Positions 36,065 through 46,818 of a DNA stretch of 64,000 nt are shown here, one piece after another. A program made the translations under genes and the position numbers. The DNA lies in assembly GCF_963666525.1 (NCBI RefSeq), contig NZ_OY762905.1, positions 3,823,501-3,887,500 of the forward strand. Reading direction: 5' to 3'. The notes below the pieces were generated by a model. The model made no database searches. It saw nothing but the letters and a program-made list of their open reading frames with translations, and was not told the DNA's origin. Numbering within the stretch: position 1 is the first letter of the stretch; the number at the start of each line of letters is the position of its first letter. This DNA is from an uncultured Cohaesibacter sp. (GTDB taxonomy: Bacteria > Pseudomonadota > Alphaproteobacteria > Rhizobiales > Cohaesibacteraceae).

Positions 36065-37804
36065 TTAGGCAGCCCGGGTTTCACCTGCGCCATTTTGCTG
36101 CCTGATCCCTTCAAGGAAGGCATCGACCTGCTCGGACAGATTGGCGATCTGGGTTTCCAGATCGCTTGCGTGCCGGGACATGTCGGCTGCTGCGCGATCA
36201 TTTTCGTGAGCCAACCCGTTGAGGGCTTCGGCATTCTCGGTTACCTGATGACTGTTGCGCGCGGCATCGGAAATACTGCAACTGATTTCCTGCGAGGCTG
36301 CGCCCTGCTGTTCAACCGCTGAGGCGATGGTGCTGGAAATGCGGTTGAGTTCGCCGATCGTGCCGTCGACATGCTCGATGGCGACCACGGCCTCGGAAAT
36401 CATCCTCTGGATCGTATTGATCTGGTCGGCGATCTCTTCGGTTGCCTTGCCGGTCTGGGATGCAAGATCCTTGACTTCTGCTGCCACAACCGCAAAGCCA
36501 CGGCCTGCCTCGCCCGCTCTGGCGGCCTCGATGGTGGCATTGAGGGCCAGAAGGTTGGTTTGTTCGGCAATGTCCTTGATCAACCCGACAATCTGGCCGA
36601 TAGCCTTGGAGGACTGGGACAGGGAGCCGATGACACCCGACGCCTTCTGGACTTCATCCACGGCGGTGCGCGAGAAGCGGTTGGTTTCGTCGATCTGGCA
36701 AGCAATCTCCGTGATCGAGGTGGTCATTTCCTCGGACGCTCCGGCGACGGTCTGCACATTGCTGCTGGAAGCGGACATGGCCTCGGAGATCGATTTGACA
36801 CGATCACTATTCTCCCGCGACCGCTCGGCCAGTTGCTCGGTCTGCAGCCCGAAACCGGTGGCAGCATGGGCAACGGTCTTGATGATATGGCTGACGGCAT
36901 TGTCGAACCGGTCGGCCATGTCCATCATCATGATGCGCTGCTGTTCCTCGCCCTTCTTCTTCTGGATCGCCTGTTCCTTTTCAAGCGCCAGCCGTTCTCT
37001 GGAGCCGTCCCGGAACACGATCAACGCTCGTCCCAGGTCCCCGATTTCATCGGTTCTGTGCGTGTTGGGAATATCAAGATCCAGATTGCCGTCAGCCAGC
37101 AGGCGGGTTGTTTGGACGGCCTTGCCGAGCGGACGGGTGATGGAGAAGGCGGTCAGGACGGAACTGATGACGATCACGAGGGCAATGATGCCTGCGAACA
37201 GATAGAGCCGCTGCATGTTGGTGGCATAGATCGCATTGATATCGTCAATATAGACCCCGGTGACCACCACCCAGCCCCATGGGGCAAACAGCGTGGCATA
37301 GGACATCTTCGGCGTGGCGTCTGTCTCGCCCGGTTTGGGCCAGACATAATTGAGACTACCAGCACCCTTTTCATTGGCGATCTTGATGAAGTTGCGCGTG
37401 GTGTAGACCCCGTTGATATCCTTGGTGCCGGAGGTGTCCTTGCCTACGACATCGGCATTGAACGGATGCATGAGGATGCGACTGTCCATGCCGAGAATGA
37501 AGAAATAGTCGTCCGCGTTGTAGCGCATCATGGAAATGGCATCCATGGCGCGTTGCTTGGCTTCCGCTTCCGTCAGGACACCTTTTTGTGCCTGTTGACT
37601 ATAGCTTTCAGCTATAGCTACTGCGGATTGAACAAGGTGAGAGAGTTCCCGTTCCTTGTCTGCCATCAGATCGTCTTTTGTCATCATTCCCGATTGTATA
37701 GTCAAAGTGACGATACCTATAGCCGATAGCAATACTATCGAAAAAATCTTGAACTTTATCGAAGTTGCCCATTTGGGCAAAAAAGAGAGAGGATTGATTG
37801 ACAT
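36065..37804 (-). CDS. Methyl-accepting chemotaxis protein, single Cache sensor
   Basis: 579 residues from MSINPLSFLPKWATS (37804), behind CAGGGA; an ATG ten codons earlier has no ribosome site. TM1 about 19-38, sCache_2 domain about 45-185 with RYNADDYFFILGMDSRILMHPF and FAPWGWVVVTGVY, TM2 about 200-222, HAMP, then the signalling domain with tip [20 protein letters not shown] near residue 410. Similar architecture to the receptor at 31843. Ligand unknown. Confidence 0.93.
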   Translation of the reverse strand: MSINPLSFLPKWATSIKFKIFSIVLLSAIGIVTLTIQSGMMTKDDLMADKERELSHLVQSAVAIAESYSQQAQKGVLTEAEAKQRAMDAISMMRYNADDYFFILGMDSRILMHPFNADVVGKDTSGTKDINGVYTTRNFIKIANEKGAGSLNYVWPKPGETDATPKMSYATLFAPWGWVVVTGVYIDDINAIYATNMQRLYLFAGIIALVIVISSVLTAFSITRPLGKAVQTTRLLADGNLDLDIPNTHRTDEIGDLGRALIVFRDGSRERLALEKEQAIQKKKGEEQQRIMMMDMADRFDNAVSHIIKTVAHAATGFGLQTEQLAERSRENSDRVKSISEAMSASSSNVQTVAGASEEMTTSITEIACQIDETNRFSRTAVDEVQKASGVIGSLSQSSKAIGQIVGLIKDIAEQTNLLALNATIEAARAGEAGRGFAVVAAEVKDLASQTGKATEEIADQINTIQRMISEAVVAIEHVDGTIGELNRISSTIASAVEQQGAASQEISCSISDAARNSHQVTENAEALNGLAHENDRAAADMSRHASDLETQIANLSEQVDAFLEGIRQQNGAGETRAA

Positions 37805-37834
37805 GACTGGTCCCTGTCGAAAAGGTTTCTTCAT

Positions 37835-38137
37835 ATTTTACTTTATGGAAGACTAACCTACTTGCAATTTTGTGAAAATTCTGGCCCCCACAAGTTAAGA
37901 AAATGTAATGTCTTGTATTTTTGACGTAGGTTGAAAAATTTATTCCCAATATTACTTCTGGATATAGCGGTTTCTATATAGGTTATCTTTCGTATTTATA
38001 GTAAAAATAAATGGCAAATAAAAATCTGGTTATGGCTGGGGCTGGCGTTGACGTTGGCCATGCCCATCGCTCGCCTTATGGCAACGCTTGATTTGCCCGA
38101 GGAGACATGGTCACACTAAGGGAAAATCCGATTCTCC
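37835..38137. other. Divergent intergenic region, chemoreceptor / mutY
   Basis: AT-rich, with no gene. The chemoreceptor promoter on the minus strand and the mutY promoter on the plus strand are expected here. Confidence 0.3.
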
Positions 38138-39274
38138 ATGGGTAGCAACAAGACGGGTGACCCCAAAGTGAACGACAGCACCGCGCTCCAGGGCGCCTCC
38201 GGGACCGTAAATGCCCCGAAGGCCTCCGCTCTCCTGCTCTGGTATGACAGGCATCACCGGACCTTGCCCTGGCGAACGTCCCCGGCCGATGCGGCTGTTG
38301 GTGTCTTGCCCGATCCCTACCATGTCTGGCTCAGCGAGATCATGCTGCAGCAGACCACTGTCGGCGCTGTAAAAGACTATTTCACTGCCTTTCTGACGCG
38401 CTGGCCAACGGTTGACGCTCTGGCGGCTGCCGACGAGGAAGACATACTCAAGGCATGGGCCGGGCTCGGCTATTATTCCCGTGCCCGCAATCTGCACAAA
38501 TGCGCCCGCACCATTGTTGCCAATCATGACGGGCATTTCCCCGACAATGCCATAGCCCTGAAAACACTGCCGGGCATAGGCGACTATACCGCTGCCGCCA
38601 TTGCGGCCATCGCCTTTGACGAACCTGTGGCGGTCGTCGATGGCAACATCGAGAGGATCATCGCTCGCCTCTATCGGATTGATGAACCGTTGCCTGCCGC
38701 TAAGAAGCCGATCAAAGAGAGGATGGCGCAGCTGACCCCTGCGCAACGTCCGGGTGATTTCGCGCAGGCGATGATGGATCTGGGTGCCAGCTTGTGCAGC
38801 CCAAAGAGGCCTGCCTGCTCGCTCTGTCCTTACAGTGGTGCCTGTGAAGCCGAGATGGTGGGGGACATGGAGCGCTATCCCGTCAAGGCACCCAAGAAGG
38901 ACAAGCCGGTCCGCCGCGGCGCCGCCTTTCTCATTCGCCGACCTGATGGCGCCCTGTGGCTCCAGAAGCGTCCGGACAGGGGGCTGCTTGCCTCTATGAC
39001 GGCAGTGCCGACAACAGATTGGTTTGATAAGAAGGAAGGCGAGCAGTTCGATCCGGAAACAGCGCTTTCAGCCGCCCCGGCGGGGCTGCACTTTCACAAG
39101 AAATCGGGGCAGGTTACCCACACCTTCACCCACTTTCATCTTGAGCTCGATATCTATGAAACGACGTGTGAAGTGCAGGCACCGCTTGCTCAGGGCTGGT
39201 GGTCTCCACCGGACCAGATCAGGGGCGAGGCCTTGCCGACCGTCTTCCGCAAAGTGGTGGAGTTCACCCCATGA
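38138..39274 (+). CDS. mutY: A/G-specific adenine glycosylase MutY
   Basis: Removes adenine mispaired with 8-oxoguanine. 378 residues. Helix-hairpin-helix with catalytic region LPGIGDYTAAAIAAIAFDEPVAVVDGNIERI, the upstream PYHVWLSEIMLQQTTV, and the [4Fe-4S] ligands C-x6-C-x2-C-x5-C in CSPKRPACSLCPYSGAC. C-terminal NUDIX-like domain with RRGAAFLIRRPDGALWLQKRP. Its stop overlaps the acetyltransferase start by four bases (ATGA). Confidence 0.97.
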   Translation: MGSNKTGDPKVNDSTALQGASGTVNAPKASALLLWYDRHHRTLPWRTSPADAAVGVLPDPYHVWLSEIMLQQTTVGAVKDYFTAFLTRWPTVDALAAADEEDILKAWAGLGYYSRARNLHKCARTIVANHDGHFPDNAIALKTLPGIGDYTAAAIAAIAFDEPVAVVDGNIERIIARLYRIDEPLPAAKKPIKERMAQLTPAQRPGDFAQAMMDLGASLCSPKRPACSLCPYSGACEAEMVGDMERYPVKAPKKDKPVRRGAAFLIRRPDGALWLQKRPDRGLLASMTAVPTTDWFDKKEGEQFDPETALSAAPAGLHFHKKSGQVTHTFTHFHLELDIYETTCEVQAPLAQGWWSPPDQIRGEALPTVFRKVVEFTP

Positions 39275-39750
39275 CCCTGAAACCAATCAAGCATGCTCCC
39301 GGAGATGCCGCTCTTGGCGAGATTCTGGCGCTCATCCATAGGGCATTTGCCTATATGGATGGGCGCATCGACCCGCCGAGCTCCATGCATCGGTTGACCC
39401 TGGAAGACATTGCCCGCCAATGCGAAATTGGTGAAGTCTGGTCCATCGGCTCTCCAGTGAGGGCCTGCGTGTTTCTTACGGGCAAACCCGATTGTCTCTA
39501 TCTGGGCAAGATGGCCGTGTCGACCGACGCTCGTGGTGATGGTCTGGGACGGGCGCTGGTGAGAATTGCCGAGCAGCGTGCCGAGTTCCTCGGTTATACT
39601 TCGCTGGAATTGCAAACCCGCATCGAACTCGTTGAAAACCATAAGATCTTTGCTGCTCTCGGTTTTGTCAAAACCCTTGAGACCGCACATCCGGGGTATG
39701 ACCGACCGACATCCATCACGATGCGCAAGACCGTCAGGCAGGCGCATTAG
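39271..39750 (+). CDS. GNAT-family N-acetyltransferase
   Basis: 159 residues, starting at the ATG within ATGA at the mutY stop, so it is translationally coupled. The acetyl-CoA motif is LGKMAVSTDARGDGLGRALV (with DARGDGLGR), followed by LGYTSLELQTRIELVENHKIFAALGF. Substrate unknown; coupling to mutY does not by itself imply a shared role. Confidence 0.85.
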   Translation: MTLKPIKHAPGDAALGEILALIHRAFAYMDGRIDPPSSMHRLTLEDIARQCEIGEVWSIGSPVRACVFLTGKPDCLYLGKMAVSTDARGDGLGRALVRIAEQRAEFLGYTSLELQTRIELVENHKIFAALGFVKTLETAHPGYDRPTSITMRKTVRQAH

Positions 39751-39828
39751 CATCTAGGCTTGACTGTCTATGCCATCGGGCGCCTGCCAAGAGCATGCGA
39801 AGCATCACCCCAACCATGGAGAATCAAG

Positions 39829-40179
39829 GTGACGGACCGTTTCGCCAAAACTCCGGAGCCACCCTATTACGCGGTGATCTTTTCCAACCGGCTCAAGCAG
39901 CAGCACGATGGCTATGAAGCCATGGGGGATGCCATGGCCCGGTTGGCTCTGCAACAGCCCGGCTGCCTCGGAGCGGAAAGCACCCGCGACGGTGCGCTGT
40001 TCGGCATCACGGTTTCCTATTGGCAGGATGAGCAGAGCATGATCGACTGGAAGCGGCATGCCGAGCACCTGATGGCGCAGCGGCTCGGCATCGAGCAATG
40101 GTACGAGCATTACGAGTTGCGCGTGGCCCGCGTCGAGCGGGCCTACTCCGGACCAGAGGGGCGTCGGGAAGGGCTCTAG
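39829..40179 (+). CDS. Antibiotic biosynthesis monooxygenase (ABM) family protein
   Basis: 116 residues from a GTG start (39829) with GGAG 7 bases before it; an upstream ATG (39760) lacks support. Single ABM ferredoxin-like fold: YYAVIFSNRLKQQHDGYEAM, GCLGAESTRDGALFGITVSYWQDEQSM and WKRHAEHLMAQRLG. Members are small dimeric oxygenases or heme-related enzymes, many of unknown substrate. A run of nine G (40179-40187) begins at the last base of the stop codon. Confidence 0.75.
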   Translation: MTDRFAKTPEPPYYAVIFSNRLKQQHDGYEAMGDAMARLALQQPGCLGAESTRDGALFGITVSYWQDEQSMIDWKRHAEHLMAQRLGIEQWYEHYELRVARVERAYSGPEGRREGL

Positions 40180-40271
40180 GGGGGGGGACGACTATCCTTA
40201 GACACAGATCACATTGGCCCGCACATTTTCGGTTGATCTCGCAACTGTATTCTTTGCATTTGAAAATATTT

Positions 40272-40285
40272 CTGACTAAAGTCAG
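40272..40285. promoter_or_regulatory. Inverted repeat upstream of the MarR-GNAT gene
   Basis: CTGACT-AA-AGTCAG is a perfect 6-bp dyad, 65 bases before the ATG at 40351. Candidate operator for the MarR domain encoded downstream. Confidence 0.35.
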
Positions 40286-40350
40286 GTAAAATCGCGAGGC
40301 TCGGATCACGAAGCGTCGCGAACAGGAAGAACAATGCAAGGAGTTGGGGT

Positions 40351-41226
40351 ATGTTGTCAGATCCGATAGCGCGCACCCGCCGTTTTCATCGAGCTGTCAC
40401 CACAGAAGCCGGGGTGCTGGACGCGTCTTTTCTGGGGCGGGGGCGTCCGCTGGGGCCGGCCCGGGTTCTCAATGCCATTGGTCGGGGCATTACCGACATC
40501 GGTGAAATCCGCGCCTATCTGCGGCTGGACTCCGGCCTCATGAGTCGTCTGTTGCGTGGGCTGGAGGACGAGGGGCTGGTGACCGTGGAAAGCAGCGAGG
40601 TGGACGCCCGTCGCCGTTCGGTCGCTCTGACGGAGGCTGGTGAGGCGGAGTTTGCCGCCTATGAAGCCCTGTCTGACAAGCAGGCCACCGACATCGTTGC
40701 CCGCCATCCGCATCCGGAGGTACTGTTGCAAGCCATGGATATCGTTGCTACTGCCCTTGGTTACGAGCGAACGACCATCGAGATCGTCTCGCCGCTTGAT
40801 CCACGGGCGATCGTCTGTCTTGAAGCCTATTACGCCGAGCTGGCAAGGCGTCTCAAAAGTGGTTTCGACGTCAATCTGTCTGCCGATCCCGAAGCAAGGG
40901 ACATGGAGCATCCGCGCGGAGCCTTCCTGCTGGCGATGCAGGACGGGATGCCCATCGGCTGCATCGGCCTCAAGGGAACGGACAAGGGATATGCGGAGCT
41001 GAAGCGGCTGTGGATTGCCCCCACGGCCCGTGGCATGGGCCTTGCCCAGCGCATGATGCGGGAAGCCGAAGCAAGGGCGCGGGATCTCGGCATCACCTGT
41101 CTGAGGCTTGATACCAACAGCGTCCTGAGCGACGCCGTGGCCATGTATCACAAGCTCGGCTGGAGCGAGATTGAACGTTTCAATGAAGATCCCTATCCGG
41201 ATCTGTTCTTTGAAAAGTTGCTGTGA
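40351..41226 (+). CDS. MarR-GNAT fusion protein
   Basis: 291 residues. Winged-helix MarR domain at about 1-125 (LGPARVLNAIGRGITDIGEI, RLDSGLMSRLLRGLEDEGLVTV, VDARRRSVALTEAG). A GNAT domain follows at about 140-291 (LKRLWIAPTARGMGLAQRMMREAEARARDLG with RGMGLA, and YHKLGWSEIERF). Fusions of this type are known in bacteria; effector and acceptor are unknown. An inverted repeat upstream may be its own operator. Confidence 0.88.
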   Translation: MLSDPIARTRRFHRAVTTEAGVLDASFLGRGRPLGPARVLNAIGRGITDIGEIRAYLRLDSGLMSRLLRGLEDEGLVTVESSEVDARRRSVALTEAGEAEFAAYEALSDKQATDIVARHPHPEVLLQAMDIVATALGYERTTIEIVSPLDPRAIVCLEAYYAELARRLKSGFDVNLSADPEARDMEHPRGAFLLAMQDGMPIGCIGLKGTDKGYAELKRLWIAPTARGMGLAQRMMREAEARARDLGITCLRLDTNSVLSDAVAMYHKLGWSEIERFNEDPYPDLFFEKLL

Positions 41227-41286
41227 GTCTCACTGAGCCGGGGCTCCTTTGAAGGCAAATCAACTCAAAGCCTGCCACCCAAATAA

Positions 41287-41310
41287 AAAGACGGCCATCA
41301 GGCCGCCTTT
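41287..41310. terminator. Terminator after the MarR-GNAT gene
   Basis: AAAGACGGCC-ATCA-GGCCGCCTTT pairs at 9 of 10 positions. A and T flanks make it usable in both directions. Confidence 0.7.
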
Positions 41311-41496
41311 AGTTGGGTGAAAATCACGAGGTCGCAAACTGGGTCAGAGCAAGCCTCCGTCGCCTGCTACGCAAAACTCAAGGCAGGCGACATTGGATCT
41401 TGATCAGGATTTCACCGAAAAACTGGAACTCAGAACATCTCCTTGGTTAAACCTTGAGGGCGGGCCAACCGGTCCGCCGGAAAAGGGCAGGGGCCA

Positions 41497-43163
<1,667 letters not shown>

Positions 43164-43712
43164 ATGAAGAAAACAGAAGACAGCAACGACAGGCAATCGG
43201 CACAGCGCTCTTTCGAGGCCGCCAATCGCCGCTATCAGAGAAAGAGTGCGGTACAGCTGCGTGACGTCATCGGGTCATCCCTGACCCCGCTGTGTCGCAA
43301 GCAGGGCTTTGCGTCTTCCGATATCCTGCGCTTCTGGGGCGAAATCGTCGGCCCGCAATTTGCCGAATGTACCGAGCCGGAACGCATCCGCTGGCCCCGC
43401 CGGGATGAATCCGAAGGCTTCAAGCCTGGAACTCTGGTGCTGCATTGCGAGGGTGCCCAGTCGGTTTTCCTGCAACATGAACAGGCCACCATCATCCAGC
43501 GGGTCAATGCCTATTTCGGCTATCCGGCCATCGACCGTATCCAGATTTTGCAACGCCCGGTTCACGCCAAACCGTCGCGGCGCCCCGATCCCTTGCGCCC
43601 TCTGACGGTGAGCGAGGCGGACGCCCTCGAGCATCAGATCGAAGGGGTGAAAGACGACAAGATGGCTGCCGCCCTGCGCCGTCTGGGCCATGCGGTTCTG
43701 GCTCGCAACTGA
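43164..43712 (+). CDS. DUF721 (DciA-like) protein
   Basis: 182 residues. The conserved DUF721 block is VIGSSLTPLCRKQGFASSDILRFWGEIVGPQFAECTEPERI, followed by LVLHCEGAQSVFLQHEQATIIQRVNAYFGYPAIDRIQI. DUF721 includes DciA, the helicase operator that delivers DnaB at replication start in many bacteria. Cytosolic. It precedes the ohrR gene but with a different promoter context. Confidence 0.85.
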   Translation: MKKTEDSNDRQSAQRSFEAANRRYQRKSAVQLRDVIGSSLTPLCRKQGFASSDILRFWGEIVGPQFAECTEPERIRWPRRDESEGFKPGTLVLHCEGAQSVFLQHEQATIIQRVNAYFGYPAIDRIQILQRPVHAKPSRRPDPLRPLTVSEADALEHQIEGVKDDKMAAALRRLGHAVLARN

Positions 43713-43800
43713 CGATCCCCAGAAAACGTCCCGGTCTTCGGGGTGAAGGGTGCATGGCCCACTTAAGAACACCTTGTCAACGCACTGGGGCATGATTACG

Positions 43801-43816
43801 TTGCGCGATAACAAAT
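43801..43816. promoter_or_regulatory. Predicted OhrR operator upstream of ohrR
   Basis: TTGCGCGATAACAAAT, sharing GCGATAAC with two sites in the ohr promoter. It lies 12 bases before the ohrR start, suiting autoregulation. Confidence 0.5.
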
Positions 43817-43828
43817 CAGGAACGCGCC

Positions 43829-44266
43829 ATGACCGATATCATGCCTCTAGACCGGCAACTCTGTTTTTCTCTCTACTCGGCCTCCCTTGCCATGACGCAG
43901 CTATACAAGCCGCTGCTGGAGCCGCTCGGGCTGACCTATCCACAATATCTCATCATGCTGATCCTGTGGGAGAAGGATGGGGTAAGCCTCAAGGATATAG
44001 GCAGTCGGCTCGGTCAGAAGTCCGGGGCGCTGACCCCGGTGCTCAAGCGGCTGGAGCAGGATGGCCTTGTCAAGCGCGTCCGCGATGAAAAAGACGAGCG
44101 TGCGCTCAACATCAGCCTGACGGAAAAAGGCGAAGCGTTGCGCAAGCCTGCCTCGAAGGTCGCTCCTTGCGTGGCGGAGGCCTGCGGCATGTCGATTCCG
44201 GAACTCATCGACTTGAAAGCCAAACTTGAAGAGCTGCGAAAAAATCTGCTCGACTCTCAAAAATAG
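43829..44266 (+). CDS. ohrR: Organic hydroperoxide-sensing MarR repressor OhrR
   Basis: 145 residues. The redox-sensing Cys is in PLDRQLCFSLYSASL near the N-terminus, as in one-Cys and two-Cys OhrR. Winged helix: GVSLKDIGSRLGQKSGALTPVLKRLEQDGLV and DERALNISLTEKG. A late Cys (APCVAEAC) could be the resolving residue of a two-Cys type. Adjacent to and upstream of ohr, which it should repress until oxidised by organic peroxides. Confidence 0.95.
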   Translation: MTDIMPLDRQLCFSLYSASLAMTQLYKPLLEPLGLTYPQYLIMLILWEKDGVSLKDIGSRLGQKSGALTPVLKRLEQDGLVKRVRDEKDERALNISLTEKGEALRKPASKVAPCVAEACGMSIPELIDLKAKLEELRKNLLDSQK

Positions 44267-44356
44267 TTTGCGCGATAACTAAATATGTGCTAGCGATGTC
44301 ATCTCAAAAGAGCAACGATCTATTCGCATTCAAATAATTACTGCGATAACTAATTT
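44265..44356. promoter_or_regulatory. ohr promoter region with two OhrR-like sites
   Basis: AGTTTGCG-CGATAACT (44265-44280) is an imperfect dyad at the end of ohrR. ATTACTGCGATAACTAAT (44337-44354) repeats GCGATAACTAA 40 bases before ohr. With the site before ohrR this makes three copies. Confidence 0.5.
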
Positions 44357-44395
44357 CGCTATCAGAAACAAATCAGTAGAGGAGAGGACGAGCCC

Positions 44396-44815
44396 ATGAA
44401 AATTCTTTACACCACGAGCGCTACGGTAACCGGCGGCCGCGAGGGATCGGCCAAATCGGACGACGGCCAGTTGCAGGTCACCCTTGTGGCCCCGAAGGAG
44501 TTGGGCGGTGCCGGTGGCGAGGGAACAAACCCCGAGCAGATGTTTGCAGCCGGCTATGCAGCCTGTTTCCTCAGCGCTCTGAAACTGGTTGCTTCGCAGG
44601 ACAAGGTCAAACTGGTCGACCCCACCATCGTAGCAACCGTCGGTATCGGCCCCAACGACAATGGCGTCGGCTTCGCGCTGAAGGTTGATCTGGTCGCCGA
44701 TCTCAAGGATCTGGATGCCGCAACTGCAAATGCCCTCTTGGAAAAGGCTCATCAGGTCTGCCCATATTCCAACGCCACCCGCAACAACATCGAAGTGACC
44801 GTCTCGGCAAAGTAG
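44396..44815 (+). CDS. ohr: Organic hydroperoxide resistance protein Ohr
   Basis: Thiol peroxidase that reduces organic and fatty acid hydroperoxides using lipoylated partners. 139 residues. Two catalytic Cys: GYAACFLSAL and HQVCPYSNATRNN. Conserved REGSAKSDDG segment with the active-site Arg. Standard Ohr length. It is regulated with ohrR through the shared operators. Confidence 0.97.
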   Translation: MKILYTTSATVTGGREGSAKSDDGQLQVTLVAPKELGGAGGEGTNPEQMFAAGYAACFLSALKLVASQDKVKLVDPTIVATVGIGPNDNGVGFALKVDLVADLKDLDAATANALLEKAHQVCPYSNATRNNIEVTVSAK

Positions 44816-45120
44816 ACGGATAACGATTCTCAGCGGAGGCTGGCTTGCGACGCCAGTGGAGCTCTTGATCAAGAATGCGTGAAATGGCGCTCCTGACCAC
44901 AGGAAGCGCCATTTTTCATTAGAATTGCGCAAACGTCTTTGTTTTTCCCCTAGGTATTACCATGTAAGATGGAACCAACAATTCCTGCTGACTGAGACCT
45001 GCCCTCAAAACTCTATGTTTGGCCCCGACAAGCAGTGGGAAGACTGCGTCGGGCCGTCCATTCAAATCTGCGCCAAGGGCAGGCCTGTCGCAAGGGAAGG
45101 GAATGTGGAGGAAAAGCCCG

Positions 45121-45747
45121 ATGCCGACATCAGAGCAATTCTGGGATGCCATCGCCAGCAACTATGCTGCCAGGCCGATCAAGAATGTCGATGCCTACGA
45201 AAAGACGATGGAGCGCACGCGGCTCTATCTCAAGCCCGATGACAAGGTACTGGAACTGGGGTGCGGTTCCGGATCCACGGCACTGTTGCTGTCACCCCAC
45301 GTAGGGCACATCTGGGCCAGTGATATCTCGTCCCGCCTGATCGAGATCGGAAGACAGAAGGCAAAAGACCAGAACGTGACCAACGTGGAGTTTATTCACG
45401 GCGACATCCATGCTCCGGCCATTGAAGAGCACGCTCCCTTCAACGGCATCTGGGCCTTTAACTTCATTCATCTTCTGGAAGATATCCCTGCGTCGCTGGA
45501 GCGCATGCACAAGCTGCTCAAGCCTGGTGGCGTGCTGATTTCCAAGACCGCTTGCCTTTCCGGCAGGCACGGGTTGCTGCGCATCCCGATCACCGTCATG
45601 CAATGGTTTGGCAAGGCGCCTCACGTCAGCTACATTTCGGCCGAGAAACTGGAGCTGCTGATGCAGGCTCAGGGCTTTGAGATCCTCGAATCCTGCACCT
45701 TCCCGAAAGCATCGGAGGTGCGCTTCATCGTCGCTCGCAAGCTCTGA
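45121..45747 (+). CDS. Class I SAM-dependent methyltransferase
   Basis: 208 residues from MPTSEQFWDAIASNYAA (45121), behind GGAGG 9 bases upstream; the longer frame to 45019 has no support. Motif I VLELGCGSGSTALLL, acidic residue in WASDISSRLIEIG, motif II region FNGIWAFNFIHLLEDI, and LKPGGVLISKTACL. Small-molecule type fold; substrate unknown. Isolated between ohr and dsbA. Confidence 0.85.
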   Translation: MPTSEQFWDAIASNYAARPIKNVDAYEKTMERTRLYLKPDDKVLELGCGSGSTALLLSPHVGHIWASDISSRLIEIGRQKAKDQNVTNVEFIHGDIHAPAIEEHAPFNGIWAFNFIHLLEDIPASLERMHKLLKPGGVLISKTACLSGRHGLLRIPITVMQWFGKAPHVSYISAEKLELLMQAQGFEILESCTFPKASEVRFIVARKL

Positions 45748-45963
45748 CCGCAAGCCTGCAAAAGGCTTGAAAACACGCGGTAATTTTTGAAGAATCGAAA
45801 ATTACAATTTTGTAACGAATGGCATTTCGTCGCAGCTTGCCCTCTCATCGCCAAAATGTGATTGGATAGGGTAAGACAAGTAACAGGACTGCCGGGGCTT
45901 TCTCGCTAAAATGCTGGCAACTGTCCCCAACGATCCAAATCGCAACTCTTAAGGACCTACACC

Positions 45964-46620
45964 ATGGCTTTGAACCGTAGAGACTTCCTGATCACCGGCG
46001 CAAAAGCAACAGCTGGCTTCGTTGCCCTGGCGGCTCTTCCCCTTGCAATGGCTGCGCCTGCAGCCGCTGAATCCTATCCGCTTGAAGAAATGCTCAAGAG
46101 AAATGTTGATCTCGAAGAGATTTCTCTGGGTGAGGAAGGGGCTCCGATCACCGTGATCGAGTATTTCTCGATGACCTGCAGCCACTGTGCGCATTTTCAT
46201 GGCACCACCTTCAAGTATTTGAAGGAAAAATACATCGACACCGGCAAGATGCGCTTCATCCTCAGGGAGTTCCCGCTTGATCCACTGGCCACCGCCGGTG
46301 CCATGCTGGCGCGCCGCACCCCCGGTGGCAAGGCTCTGGCAATGATCGATCTGCTGCTTAGCCAGCAGCGTAACTGGGCCTTCACCGACGATCCGGTAGG
46401 CAATCTGCAGCGCCTGACCAAACTGGCCGGTTTTTCACAGGAAAGCTTTGAGAAAGCCGTTTCCGACGATAAATTGCTGGACGCCATTGAAGCAGTGCGG
46501 GAACGTGGTCAGAAGGAATTCGGAATCAACTCAACGCCAACTTTCTTCGTGAATGGCGAAAAGCATATTGGAGCCCTGTCGAATGAGGAATTCGACAAAG
46601 TACTGGAGCCATTGCTGTAA
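45964..46620 (+). CDS. DsbA-family thiol oxidoreductase with Tat signal
   Basis: 218 residues. Twin-arginine signal MALNRRDFLITGAKATAGF, cleaved after about AAPAAAE. Thioredoxin-like DsbA fold with active site SMTCSHCAHFH (CSHC rather than the usual CPHC) and cis-Pro loop NSTPTFFVNG. Tat export suggests that it folds or gains a cofactor in the cytosol first. The same position next to smc is common in Rhizobiales. Expected role: periplasmic disulfide formation. Confidence 0.9.
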   Translation: MALNRRDFLITGAKATAGFVALAALPLAMAAPAAAESYPLEEMLKRNVDLEEISLGEEGAPITVIEYFSMTCSHCAHFHGTTFKYLKEKYIDTGKMRFILREFPLDPLATAGAMLARRTPGGKALAMIDLLLSQQRNWAFTDDPVGNLQRLTKLAGFSQESFEKAVSDDKLLDAIEAVRERGQKEFGINSTPTFFVNGEKHIGALSNEEFDKVLEPLL

Positions 46621-46630
46621 GAGCTTTTCC

Positions 46631-46654
46631 GTCGGCGGGACTGTCCCCGCCGAC
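46631..46654 (+). terminator. Hairpin after the DsbA-like gene
   Basis: GTCGGCGGG-ACTGTC-CCCGCCGAC is a 9-bp stem followed by CGTTTC, 10 bases past the stop. Weak T tract. Confidence 0.5.
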
Positions 46655-46818
46655 CGTTTCATGGCGCGCCCTGAACCTGCCCGCGCACTTGTTGCGAGGC
46701 GGACAGCGGGGCGCCTTTTTGTTTGTTCTGGCCGTGCCGGGGCTGATCGCCTTTCCACCCGCTCTTTTGTCCGCCCTGGCGGACGCAACGCCTTGGGCGC
46801 TGAGCGAGGGGCTGGCTG

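Noticed and set aside
46689-46818. Hydrophobic open frame upstream of smc
   Set aside because: It runs into the smc start in another frame, has no ribosome site, and the hydrophobic stretch is short.
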